From contig NC_090942.1 in the NCBI RefSeq assembly GCF_040807025.1, positions 71,354,487 through 71,418,486 on the forward strand: a DNA stretch of 64,000 nt. Reading direction: 5' to 3'. Shown one piece after another: positions 46,401 through 58,200 of this stretch (its first letter is position 1; each line of letters begins with the position of its first letter). The DNA is from Struthio camelus. Taxonomy: Eukaryota; Chordata; Aves; Struthioniformes; Struthionidae. The notes beneath the pieces were generated by a model. It was not told the DNA's origin. It made no database searches and saw nothing but the letters and a program-made list of their open reading frames with translations. Made by a program: the position numbers and the translations under genes.

Positions 46401-49279
46401 TATACTTAACTGGAAACTACTAGAATAGCTAGTATTGTACTTAGCTGGTAAGGTTTTCATTTGCAAATATGTTGAAGTAAAATCTCCTTTTTGTGATGCG
46501 ACAAACGCATAAGGCACATTCTAGCTGTTATAAATCAGCAGAGGACCACAGAGATTAATGATGGTATGTTGAATTGCATCAGCTGGGAGTCTGGGCCTCT
46601 TAGGTACTTGCATAAGGCATCTTCACATTCGATGATGGTGAAAAACCAGAACTTCAGATATCCCTTACAATACCAAAGGAACCGAACTACAAATGTCCTA
46701 CTGTATCTTAGCAACTTAGAAAACAATTGAGCTAAAACTTGTGTTTAATTCAATACCGAAAACTCAAGAACTTTCTAATGAGTCTTACTGGGTTCAGAAT
46801 CTATGCTGTTCAAATCAGCACACTAAAAGATTAATTAAAATAGCATTCATCTTGCGTGGGTTACTGTGAGTTTATGTGTTGAGACTGACTTGTGACAAAG
46901 GTGACTAAAACTGCAAAGAAATCTAGTACATCAGGAAGTCAGATTCTTTAAAGTTTACTACCTTTTTTGGGTTTACGAAGTGTATAGCACAGGAATAATA
47001 CGGGACAAAAAAGGAATGAAAATAGATGACTGCAGGTTCTGAGAAGCAAGACGTTTTAAAGGTGGAATCAATAGCAAGTGTCTGGGATTAGGTGGATATT
47101 TAAGAGTGAAATCTTCAGGCCTATTATGGCTGGTAGTGAATCTTTTCTTTGCTATTTAAAAAAAAAAAAAAAGATAATGGCTCTATACTGCTATGTCAGC
47201 TGAGGAGAGGTTAGATTGGGTCTGCTGTAATTGTGGAAATGACAAAGCTGTCATCTGAGGATGCCCTAGAAAGTTCTCAAGGCTTCAGGTCTTTAAGTGC
47301 AATACAGCCTGAATGCAGTGCATTTGTTAGTTGTTCAGGCTGCACTTGACTGTCAAGTGGTAATTTTCAGCTGTAAACTCTGCTCATGCCAGCTGGGGCA
47401 TTACCCTGTACATGCCAAAGTAGGTATGAGTCTGGCTTTACCCCTTAGGGCTAACTACGTTCCAAAGTTTAACATGAAAGCAGAAGGACCAAAAACACTC
47501 ACTTCAGGCTAAGTTTTATTTCTGAAGTGCTATCCTTTGGATTGCCCCAGCAATTTTATTTTCTGTGTCTGCTTCTAATTCCTTTTCCCATCTTTGTGAA
47601 AAACTCCCAGGCCTGTTTTGAAGCTGATAGGACGTTTCTATTACAATGCAACCGCACAGAAGCGGTTGTAGTCCCAGGAGTAATGAGGAAGAAAGGAGAA
47701 GAGAGGCAGGCTGTGAACCTGCATTGCTGCATCATATAGCACTATGCTGCGATGCGCTGAGATTGCCGTTTGTTTTGGTCTGGAAACTTGTGTTTTGAAA
47801 TATGGGTACATAGGCTCTGCAGTACATGAATGAGGCTGATTTGACAAATCATGTAGGTACCCAGCATAATGCCTAGTGAACTCTGTGTGTGTATTAGTCA
47901 TCCAGATACAGTATGTGATACAGATAGAGTGTGCCTGTCTTGCACAGAAGAATGGTACATGTGTCTAGGGCTTCTGATTATCTAACAAGCTATCAAAGTG
48001 AGCACTTGGAGTGGTCCGACACCACATTAGAAAAAGGGCATAGTGCCAGCAAGGTGCTGGCTATCCTACCCTCAAGCTTCCTGCTAAATCTGTGCCTACT
48101 ACATTGTTTTAGCCCCTAGTGTTAGCAAAGGGCCCTCCCATTTCCACAGCAGAAGTCCAATGTCTTACACCAGGTTAGGCTTTGTAAGCCAAACCCAGTG
48201 TTTTCAAAGTGTTTCATCATTAGAAAGCTGACATGAAAATTGCTTCTACTTTGTGTTATGTTGCTTAACTAAAGAACTTGCTATAATTTTTTTCAATGTA
48301 AAAAGTATAAAGAAATTTTATTTTACAAGATGCAAGCCAGATTAAGTAATGAAGAAATTGCACCTGAAGGAAATCAGACTGGAAGCATCTGGGAAATGGC
48401 CTTAAAAGTAATCTGTGAACCCTGCAGTTGCATGTGTCTTCTGGGCATTATAAGCTGCCAGAGTCCTGCCAATGCAACAGCACGTGTCTGCCCCTTGCAT
48501 GGCACCCACAGTCGGTTCCCAGGGTTCCCATGTGGCTCAGATTAAGTATGTCACATCAAAAGCTGAGAGATGCCTTTGATGCTAATCATAGAGCATTCCT
48601 GCCTGCTACACACAATACCTAAGAAAAAGGGCTTGAGCCTCTAAGTGCTACTATAATGCCAATCAGTAGCAATGATAATAAAAAGCAAAGAAATGACGAC
48701 TACACAAGAGCAAGGAGTTAAAATGAAAATCACTAAGCAAGCCAAGGTACAACTAACATTGCCAGATACGTGCTAAAATTTACACTCTCCAGGTTTTGTT
48801 TACATGTTCAACAGCTTGTATTGATACTTAGGTATGCATGCACACACACACGTTTAGATATTCATCTAAAACAACAGGGGGATTTTCATTATGTCAAATA
48901 GCCAAGACAGAATTTGATTACTAGCATGTGACTGAAACCCTGAGTACTGCAGCACTGTATGGAAAAATGAGATCTGTAAGAACCACAAGGAGTTGGGACC
49001 TTCCTTCTGAGTTAGCTCTTTAAGAAGAAACCCACAGACAGTGTATAGGATCTAAGATTTTCAGTTTGGGGCCTTACTGCTGCTGATCTGAACCTAAATG
49101 AAAAGTCTGAACTATAGCATTTTCCTGAGGAAACTAAAAAGTAAAATCAATTATAGAAAAGTCAAAGAGATTTTTCTCTGCAGTTCTATGTTTTCAGAGG
49201 AGACAGTGAGTTTGTTGTGTACCTAGCTTTCTGGCTAATGAGTGTTGTGTGTTTTTTTTTTTTGTTTTTTTTTTTTTAG
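40487..49279. other. Intergenic DNA, no gene seen
   Basis: About 8.8 kb. It contains a 20-base T run at 41103-41122, an inverted repeat CTGCTGAGC-GA-GCTCAGCAG at 43086-43105, a short repeated phrase (atcaaagtctgattgtt) at 44941 and 45832, and an AACCGC...GCGGTT hairpin near 47649-47667. Open frames up to 115 codons lack recognisable domains and exon borders. Confidence 0.5.
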
Positions 49280-49396
49280 TTTGCTTAACACAGTTTGCTC
49301 TGAAGATCCGCTGAAGCGGAGACCTGAGTAGGCTGAGGACCTGAAAAGCTCACAGCCAGGCAGAGACGTGCAGCCAGGAAGCCAAAGGTTCTACAA
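49280..49396 (+). other. Exon-like non-coding block
   Basis: A T-rich acceptor tract ending in ttttttttag is followed by 117 bases and a consensus donor (ctacaa|gtaagt). All three forward frames contain stops and there is no ATG, so if it is an exon it is 5' UTR or long non-coding RNA. It includes a TCCGCT-GA-AGCGGA inverted repeat and is GC-richer than its flanks. Confidence 0.25.
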
Positions 49397-50751
49397 GTAA
49401 GTTATGTTCTTGCCCTAAGCTATAAGCTGGTATGTGTTATGCAGCTCTGGCAGGGTTAAGATACAGCTTCAATACTTGCATTCCTTGGTGCCCTCTGAAA
49501 ATGAAGAAATAATTGGATGGAAGTAGATTTGAATCTACTACCCTTCAAAGAGTACCAGGATTTGTGCATGTGTTTGTTTTACAGTGAGCTCATACCGCTA
49601 GTCAGCTTTCTTCCTGACCATAAATTCTTTTTAGAAGAATGTATATTGCAGGATTTATTTTGGGCCTCAGGATGCTGGCTGTGAATAGACCATAACAATT
49701 CAGGCCTGGCGCTGAGGCATGCTGCTGCTGCTACCTTCTATTTTTGGATCTTAAGATTTCATATAGTATCAATGGTAGACATTTTACTGCACCACACTCC
49801 AGTGAAGTATCATCATCAGTTCCTCCAGAAGGAGAAAATATGTCATGCTGTCTATTACTTTGGTCTAGAGCTCTAAAAAGCTTACTGCTTTATTCAGGAA
49901 AACAGTTATCAATTTCTCAATGGATTTGGTAAGCCATTTTTATTTTTTATGTTTCTGAAGGTTGAATGCATAAGCTTTTGAAATGCTGAGGGGAGGAAAA
50001 GTTCGTAAAGAGTAGGCCTTAGTCTCCCAGGCAATGGATAATAAAATGATCTGAGCTTCTGAAAATGAATATTTGGGCCCACTCAAATGCCAGGTGTTTG
50101 TTAGCATTTATACCAGTTATAGATCAATATTTGAATCCAACAGGTCAGGATAGCCATGGCATTATTACTAATGAGGTTCATCAGTATTTTCTGTTGAAGG
50201 TTTGGAAGTCATCATTAGTAGTTCATACTGCAGTTGTTGGCTCGGGTGGGAAGAACTGCATAAATATGTACACAAGCCAGGATACAGAAACCAATCCTAA
50301 ATCTTGAATTCTAAGTTTTCTTTCTCTTGTCACAGATTTTGACCAAAAAATTCATATGCAGATTAGATAATCTTGATTGCCACTGTATGTAGATGTGACC
50401 CATTTGCACTTAGGAGTACAGGTGGTGAAGATATATGTACAGCAGTTGAGTTTTTAGCAGGTACTCTTGGCACAGGCATATGCAGCACCTATTGCACTGA
50501 AATTATAATTTTCATTGAAAATAGGGAAATAAGGCAGGAAAAAATATTAGCTTCCCCCCTTCTCTGACTCTCCCCTACCCCCCAAGAATAAGGAAGTATG
50601 GAGGAACTTCATTTCTGAAATGCTTTAAGTCAAATAAGTCAAGGAACTCCCCATTGGAGCACTCACGTTACTAATGGGTAGATCTGTAGGACAGTGACAT
50701 GTTTTAATAACCCAAGGGACACTTGTGATTTACTAGTTTTACACCTTGCAG

Positions 50752-50824
50752 AGCACTGGCTGTAGTATCTCACAGAGCAGCTTCTTTGACAGATTTCGAA
50801 AGACGTACAATCTTCATCTGACAG
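50752..50824 (+). other. Exon-like block with open reading frame, unidentified
   Basis: 73 bases between a good acceptor (ttttacaccttgcag) and a perfect donor (CAG|gtaagt). One frame is open through it and reads STGCSISQSSFFDRFRKTYN then LHLT. It lies 1.4 kb downstream of the non-coding exon-like block at 49280 on the same strand, so the two could belong to one transcript. The peptide is not recognised. Confidence 0.25.
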
Positions 50825-51649
50825 GTAAGTTTGCCGTATCAATGGCTCCCAGCCCACAGAGCCAATATCCTCCTTTAGTCTTAGGTTGTACCTACACTGG
50901 CCACTATTGGAATTCCCAAATTAGCTCTAAATTAGATATTACAGTTACCAGAAATGGGCACAGCAGCATGGAGCATGGTATGAAGTATTTTCACCCTGTC
51001 AGGAAATAGGATAAAGACTCCAGGAGAGCTTTGTAGTTGCTATTAATTGTCACAGGTGGCTGGACCTCAACAACCTCTGGAAGTTTATGCCACTTAGCAT
51101 TGGCCTCTTATTAGTGGACTTGGCAGGTACAATTTAAAGATGCATTAAGGTAAATATCCCATATCACTATTGTAATTAGCCTAGCAGCAAAATTGACTGA
51201 GAAAGAGCAGATAATAACAAAGTCATATTTGTGATCAAGTTTCTATGCTGCCAGCATGAAATGTAAATAAAAATGATATGAAGAACTTCTCTTTATCAAA
51301 GGGTGGCCTAAGATTAGCTTCCCAGCTCACATAATTTGGTCTGAAGTTACAGACATAGAAATAATAGGCAGCTGGTTTCATTTGGGAGTCACGTGATACA
51401 GTTCTTCTGCAGCCTGTTCCCTGCCACAAATTTAGGCAAGCTTTGCATGAAACAGAAATAATACTTGCACTGTGCTTTTGAGGAGATTGGGGGCCAAGCC
51501 AAGAGAGCTGTAGTGGTACAGGAGAGCCAAAGGATAGCACAAAGCAGTAATGAAAGCAACATGTGATATCATGTGGCCAGAGAAAGATGAGAATGACAGT
51601 GGGATTTAATGGTTCATTTTGAAATACCCCTTGCAAGGAAAGGAATGTA

Positions 51650-51800
51650 TTCAAGGATTAGAAGAGAGTCCTCAGAATTAGAAATACTGGGTTTTATTTC
51701 TGACCTTGTCACATCCTATCTGCATGATCTTCATCTATCCATGCCTCAGTTTCTCAGCCTGCATAAGTGCTCACTTCAAAGCTGTTCTGGGGTTCCTCCA
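51650..51800 (+). repeat. MIR-like SINE remnant
   Basis: ttctgaccttgtcacatcct, then tctgcatgatcttcatcta and atgcctcagtttctcagcctgc follows the MIR core (tgtgaccttgggcaagtcac, then atgcctcagtttcctcatctg) in order, with substitutions and small indels. Edges are approximate. Confidence 0.5.
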
Positions 51801-52927
51801 TTAGGGGCTTATAGCCTCTTCTGGGAACCCAGCTGAAAAGTCGTATGAAAGGATGTCATCATTCTGATTGACTCTTAACGATTTTGTGTTTAAAGTAAAA
51901 CCAGAAGCTAAACTGAGTGAGAGTTCTGAACAAGCCACTGAAGAAAGAAGAAGAAAAGCTTGTCACATTTCAACTAGAGTCATTGAGCCATTTTTGAACG
52001 TTTTTAGTTCAAACATCCCTGATAAGCACTCTGTAAAGCTCAATTGTTGCTAGCGAGTGTGTTAGGAATGGTTTCTCAGATGTAGTAAACAGATAATGTG
52101 ATGTCTAAAGTGAATGTTGTCATTGCCGCTAAATCTCCGTGTCAGTGCTTTGCCAGTTTTAGACCTGCTCAGAGGACAGAGGTCTGTTCTTTGTGTTTGA
52201 AGTGGAGAGGAAGAGAGGAGGGGGAGAAAGGGGAAACCATGACTTCTGCAGTGGTGTAACAAAGACAGACTCCTTTTTCAGATGATGAAGGCTTTTTTTT
52301 ATGACAGTGATTTCAAGGTAGGTCAGAAAGAAATGATGTCAATGGCATCCAGTAAAGAAACCGTTGAGGCCTGGCAGTGTATGCAGAAGTTTTTCCTTAC
52401 ATGTGAAGAAAAAGGGCTATACTTCCATCGTCAAAGGATACTGCTATGTTTTTGAGATGAACCTGAGGAATATTCAGAAGGCAGGGTGAAGAATGAAGCT
52501 CAAAAACATTTCCTCTGTGAGAAAATCAAACTCTAAAAGCATCCTGTGCAAAAGCACTGCTGGGTAGTTTGTTTCCACCTCTGCTGCATGAGGGAGTGGG
52601 TGCCACAACTCACAACCTTTTTTTTTTTTTTTTGTCTCCTTACCCTACAGCTGGGTGAAGGAAAAGTCCCATTCACATAGACACCACTAGAGGCCACCAC
52701 AAACCTCATCAAAGAACTAAAAGCCTCTAAATTTCTAGTACAGTGAGAATTTACAAAGAGAAACCAGAAGTAAGGCCTTAACCTGTGTCCCATATGAGCA
52801 TATGTTTTCTGTAATGAAAGAAAATATTGCTGAGCCTATATCAAACTGGTGCATCCAGCAGGTTTTTAATCTTTTTCTAAAGGAACATGCTCACTGGGAA
52901 GAGAGATTAGGTATGTGAAATATTTTT

Positions 52928-53025
52928 CATCTTCACAGCGATCTTTGTGAGGGGAATACACGTAATCTCTTGTTTCATGGAAGACAAATATTAGGTCCAG
53001 AGAAGTTAAGAGACAAATTATTAGC
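52928..53025 (+). repeat. Old MIR/L2-type repeat remnant
   Basis: Resembles the common pattern caaccctgtgaggtaggta ... gaggcacagagaggttaag: here cagcgatctttgtgagggg and, 40 bases on, ttaggtccagagaagttaag. This is a by-eye call with low sequence identity. Confidence 0.3.
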
Positions 53026-53797
53026 TATTGTTATTAATTCTTGGTGTAAAAGCATAACCTGCTCTGGACCATAGATTCATCATAGCGCTTCTGTTCACTG
53101 CGCTCAGATATCACATATGTAAACTGACTACGCTCTCTTAAAATTCGGTACTTATTTAATGCAACGAACAACCTTGCACTGAAGTGCTGTTTCTTCTAGA
53201 ACTGACTACTGACACTACTGTAAAGAGCTTCTTTTCCCAGTATTTCCTGAACTTCTTGCTACCGTAACCACCTGCAACACTGCAGCTGTAACATAAGAAA
53301 GCTCACTATAGTGCTATTCCATGGCTGAGCACAGGAATTTGGCTCAGCTGGAATAAAGAGCGTAATGAAATAAAGTCTGAACTACGAATATGATGGAAGG
53401 AGATGTCAATTCCACCTTCCATCCCATTTAGGAATGTGACCAATGCAACACACTTTGCTGTGTCCTGGATAAGAGGAAATGGAGTAGTTTCAACTCTGTG
53501 ACAAATTATTTCATACAAAGTTGGCTTTTCTCAATGGAAAGTTTTGTCTCTCACTCTGCCCACTCTTACCAATAAACGTTAGCAGTGGCAAGTGCTGTAG
53601 CCTTGCAGCATATCCTGGCATATGTGACCCAGCAGAGCTCCAGATTTGTACCCCATATAGGAAACAGGTGTGCCTGATTCCCTCAACAGATCAACACCTT
53701 ATTTAATGGGCATGGGTGTTTTTTTTCCCTTGAAAGTGACTCATAGTCCTGATCTGATTAGATGATGCATGTATTGGGATACTACTAGTCATTATTT

Positions 53798-53830
53798 CTT
53801 TTTCTCTCTCTCTTGCTCTCTGTCTCTCTC
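53798..53830 (+). repeat. (CT)n-rich simple repeat
   Basis: An interrupted ctctctct tract in otherwise unremarkable intergenic DNA. Confidence 0.8.
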
Positions 53831-54943
53831 ATTCTCCATGGTGTTTGACATTTTTGATGGGCGACAAACGGTTGTGATTGTCAATGTCCAGATCCCTGGC
53901 CCTTAACTAAGATGAGGAAGCCAAGTAGATGAGTAGATGTAGAGTGTACTTGTGCATTCTGAGGCTGTGCTGAGGTAGGAAATGTCAAAACTACCCAATG
54001 GCAAGAGTATCAATGGTAAAATAATCACACCTGGTAGTAAGGTGGTTAACTAGCAGACAGTGAAGGAAATTGATGACTTTGAGTGGATTGGGACTATGCT
54101 GTCCATCCTCCTGTCACTGCTAGAGTAGCTGAATCTTCTACCTACTTAGAGGTGGAAAGACCATTCTCAAAGCAGGACAATGTCCTCTTACTATGAGAAA
54201 GAGGAGCAGCTGCAACTTTGCAATGTCTCTAACTGCATGAAAATCCACCAAGTGAATGATATAGCATAGGGAAGGCCTGTGGTTTGCATTGAGTAATATC
54301 TTGTGCAACAGGATTGTGCTAATGCAAAACCTTCTGTTCTGTCAGCCATGTTAGAGGTGAAGAGCACAGCATTTGGAGCGTGAGTATTTTCAGCTAAGGG
54401 GCAGATTATGTGGGGATATATTGGAAACTCAGATCAATGGGGTAATGTTTTATACAAGTTAGGAATGAGAAATGAACTGGGGCTGGTGCTGCAGATACTT
54501 TCTTCTTTTTATGATGGAAGCAGTGGGAAGTTTGGAGCTGGATGTTCCTTAATAATTTTGTCCACCTGTATTTTTCAGAGTTTTATTTTATGCCTCTCAT
54601 TATTGTGAAACTTTATATAAAAATCAACTGCCATGTCTCAGGTCTAAACCGTCTGTCCCAGGAGAGAGAAATGAATTTTATCTCTTCCCATAGCCTACAG
54701 CAATGGAGACCTGGCTAGATTCATTATGATATGTTTCTTTTTTTCTTCTCTTTGACTGAACATGGGAGATTATCAGTGTCAGGCACTTTGACTTGGTCCT
54801 GTGGTCGAAGTAGTCTGGTAAATCCTCTGCTCTCTTTGGATTCTTGTGTGCTAAATACAACCAACAAATTTCCCTTACGTTTATTCGGGTTTTCTCCTTT
54901 GAGCCTCTTTTTTTTGTTTTTTTTTTGTTTTTTTTTTTTGCAG

Positions 54944-55247
54944 TCTTGCTGGGACTGTGCCTGATTTGTTGTGCTGAAACAAGGATGTGTTTGCCTTGCA
55001 AATAACTACACAAACCCCTATCAAACATGCTTTTAGAAAGGGCTTAAGTGCTGTATATCGGGGAGATACACTCTGCACGTTGCTACTGCCTCGTGCCCCT
55101 CTGTGTCCCTGTTGAAGGGAATGCTGTCAGCTGTGGCATCTACCAAGGGCAGCGGTTCACAGTTCCTTGACCTTCATAAATCATGTCAATCACAGAAAGC
55201 CAGCAGGATTCTCCAGGGTCTCAGAAGATGCTGGACAGTCCAACAAG
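54944..55247 (+). other. Exon-like block with a late ATG, unidentified
   Basis: Begins after a long T-rich acceptor (tttttttttgcag) and ends at a donor CAACAAG|gtaact, 304 bases. Most of it has stops in every frame. Near the end an ATG at 55184 with A at -3 opens a frame to the donor, reading MSITESQQDSPGSQKMLDSP plus TR. This layout resembles a 5' UTR plus start-codon exon, but I do not recognise the peptide and see no next exon. Confidence 0.2.
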
Positions 55248-58200
55248 GTAACTCAACTTTCTCTCTTCCCTGACTGTATCTCTTCTAATAATTTGTTAGC
55301 TGTTCTCCTTAGACACTGAGCCGCTCTGATGCGACACACAGCCAGCCACTCCAAATGTGAAAAACAGAGTATATTTTCAAATACACTTTTGGAGAAAGTC
55401 TTTTAGAAGTTATTCACCAGCTCCAAATGAATTCAGTGGGAATCATGTACCTATAAACCTAATATGGGGCCTAAAAGCCTTTTTCAAGAATGACCTGACT
55501 GTATAAGCACCGTAGACCCACTGATTCACTGTAAATGCTGGGCTCTGTAGGCCTACATTCATCCTACCTAATTTTAGGTACGTAATTGATGCACTTTAGT
55601 TAGGAACATAATTGTCCTATGTCTCCCCTGTAGTCAGTAGAGAGAAATAAGCTGTTTGTACCACTAAGATCTCAGATGTTGGGCTGTAGGTGCCGCATTA
55701 TCTCCTAGGATACCCAGGGTAACTCTAGTTAAGTGCCTAAAATTAGTTAATAGGAGCTGGGACTAGCTGTCTGTAAATCACATCTGAGATTGCAACATAG
55801 ATGTTTTCGAAAGGTAACTTGTTAACTTGAAAAATGTTTCTTTCTCACCGAGGTTAGAGTGATTTTTTCTTTTTTTTTTTTTTTTAAGCTGAACAGAAGG
55901 TAGCTGAGACTGTTCTTACAGCAGATATTCGGCCTCTTTGTACAAAACTAATAAAATAAAAGGTGGTTTTGGTGGTAGGTGCTCACTCATGCCAAATTAT
56001 GGTTATGTGACTTTGGAAAGGTCAGGCTTCATGCCGAGGAGCCGTAGTGCTGAAAGGTGTTCTGTTTCTATGGTTGTTCGTGTTGCCGTTTTTTGCTTGT
56101 CTCTTAGATGCTATATTCTTGTAAAAGGAGTACTGCTGATTATAACTATATATTTTTAACAATATATTTCCAGCAAATCATTCCAAGAGGCTGCAGAATC
56201 CGTATTACAAAAGAGGAGTTATCTGAACAAGTCAGTGAAGCAGCAGGCCATATCACAAACAGTGTTCCCTGGCTGACTGCTGAAGGGACTTGCATACTCT
56301 TTGGAAAATTATCCTGGTTGGGGTCTCCCATAAACTGCATGAGAATACTGAATCCAAAGGTTATATTCTAAGATGGTCTTTTGGATCAGAGGTTATTTCC
56401 TTTGTGATTCTCTGTGTGCACCAAAACGTCTCTGCTATTATTAGACCCCTTTGCAGACACAGAGACCCATTGGCAGTCACTGCTAGATTAAAAGGTTTAT
56501 CTCAAGAGGCGGTTTGGCTGATGCTAAAGAATGGATGGTAAATGGTAGAAATAAAACCAGTCGGATATGAATACTGTGGTTTCTTTCTTTCTTTCTTTCT
56601 TTTTTTTTTTCCTGAATGTGATCTGCTTTCACATCAAGTCATTAGCATTGGAGACTCAAGAAGTGAATGTACAGTAATTTACTTAATAAATTCTGGCACT
56701 TGATCTGTGTTACTGACAAACATATGTTCTAGTGGGCTGTGCCTCATTAGGCATAGCTCTTTCTCACCCACTGCTGTTAGAGATTTTAAATACTGCACTT
56801 AGATTGGAACTATTGTTCCGAGTTAATGGTATGGAAATGTAAAGACATTTGAAATGGTCCCTCAAAGGCTTGTTTTCAATTAATAAGAACTATGTAAACA
56901 AATTAATGTCAAGATCATGAGGAACTGTAAACCCAAAAGGTAAGGCTGCCTAAATTAATATGGGCATCATATTGTCCCACTGTGAGAACTACATGAGCCT
57001 CTGAACTTCTTCCTACCAGAGCCTTTATACAGCAACAAATGAAACTCCTCCTAGAGCCCTTCTGTTCTGCCACTGTTGTATTAAGCCAGGTTCAAGCCAA
57101 ACGCATTTGTTCCTGCTCCTTACGATCAGGCAGGGTGGATCAATGCAGTAGCCGCAGAGTTGTGCCTAGGATGATTGCAATGACATCTGCAGAGTTACAA
57201 TGAATTAAGTGTCCCCTGGAGAGCAAGTAGAAAAGGGGCAACATAAGGCGTTCTTCCATTGGCTAGGGACCTTAGTGAACTATTAAAATTCTTACTTAAG
57301 TTAAAACATGGCTTCAGGCTCAAGGAGATTGCCTTACCTAGGACCCAACTGTGCTGTAGGTTCAATTGTACTTATGTGAGATTCTGTTACATTATGTGGA
57401 GCAATGTATGGGCACAAGAATTGTCTGTAGAGAATTTCCTTCAGCACTGCGGACTTGAGCTTTTAATAATGGACTTTTTATTATTGTATATCATTATTCA
57501 ATTTCTTATCATTAAAAAAAAAATACTGCTATGAGACAGGCTACATTCCTCATTTGTGTAGCATTTCTAGCCACAAGAGTTATTCCAGAGTAAACCTTCC
57601 TTTTATTCCTTCAGAATAAAAACCCAGCTCTCCTACACCATGACACTTATTATTAGTTTTTCAAACAGCGTACACTTACAAATATTGACGGACAAAAATC
57701 CTCTGCAGGATCAAGTTAGCTTTGTGCAGAGCAGGATTAGAATTACATATGTTGCTGATTGCAAGAGGGTGATGAGCTAATTAAGGGTTAAATTGTGAGG
57801 TCCTTGATCAGTATTTAATCAGTACATTAAAGCATGTAGGAGTGTTGCTTGACAGCAGTAGAGACCCTGGAGGGGGGTTGTGCCTCCCTCCTCCTCTCCT
57901 ACCTGGAGGCTCTGGAGCTGTGAGTAAGACAAAAGGGAGCTTTGGTGCTCTCTGTCTGGGGTCCTTATCTAATATTCTGCTTCTAAACTCAAGGTGATTT
58001 TCCCCATGCTTGTCACTTTTAACTTTTGGATTTTATTTTGTGGGTTTTTTTGTGTGTTAAAAAAGAAAAGAAAAAAGGTAATGGCCTGATTCCAGAATTT
58101 GTGACCCTGTCCTTGAAGTGAGAGGAAAGATGCATTTCAGATGGGTCTCAAACAACTCTCTGAGGATACAGATGGAACAGAATTTAGTAAATCCTGCATT

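Noticed and set aside
56172..56370. Open frame after a tttccag acceptor reading QIIPRGCRIRITKEELSE
   Set aside because: No convincing donor at its end and no recognised homology; it extends straight into AT-rich sequence.
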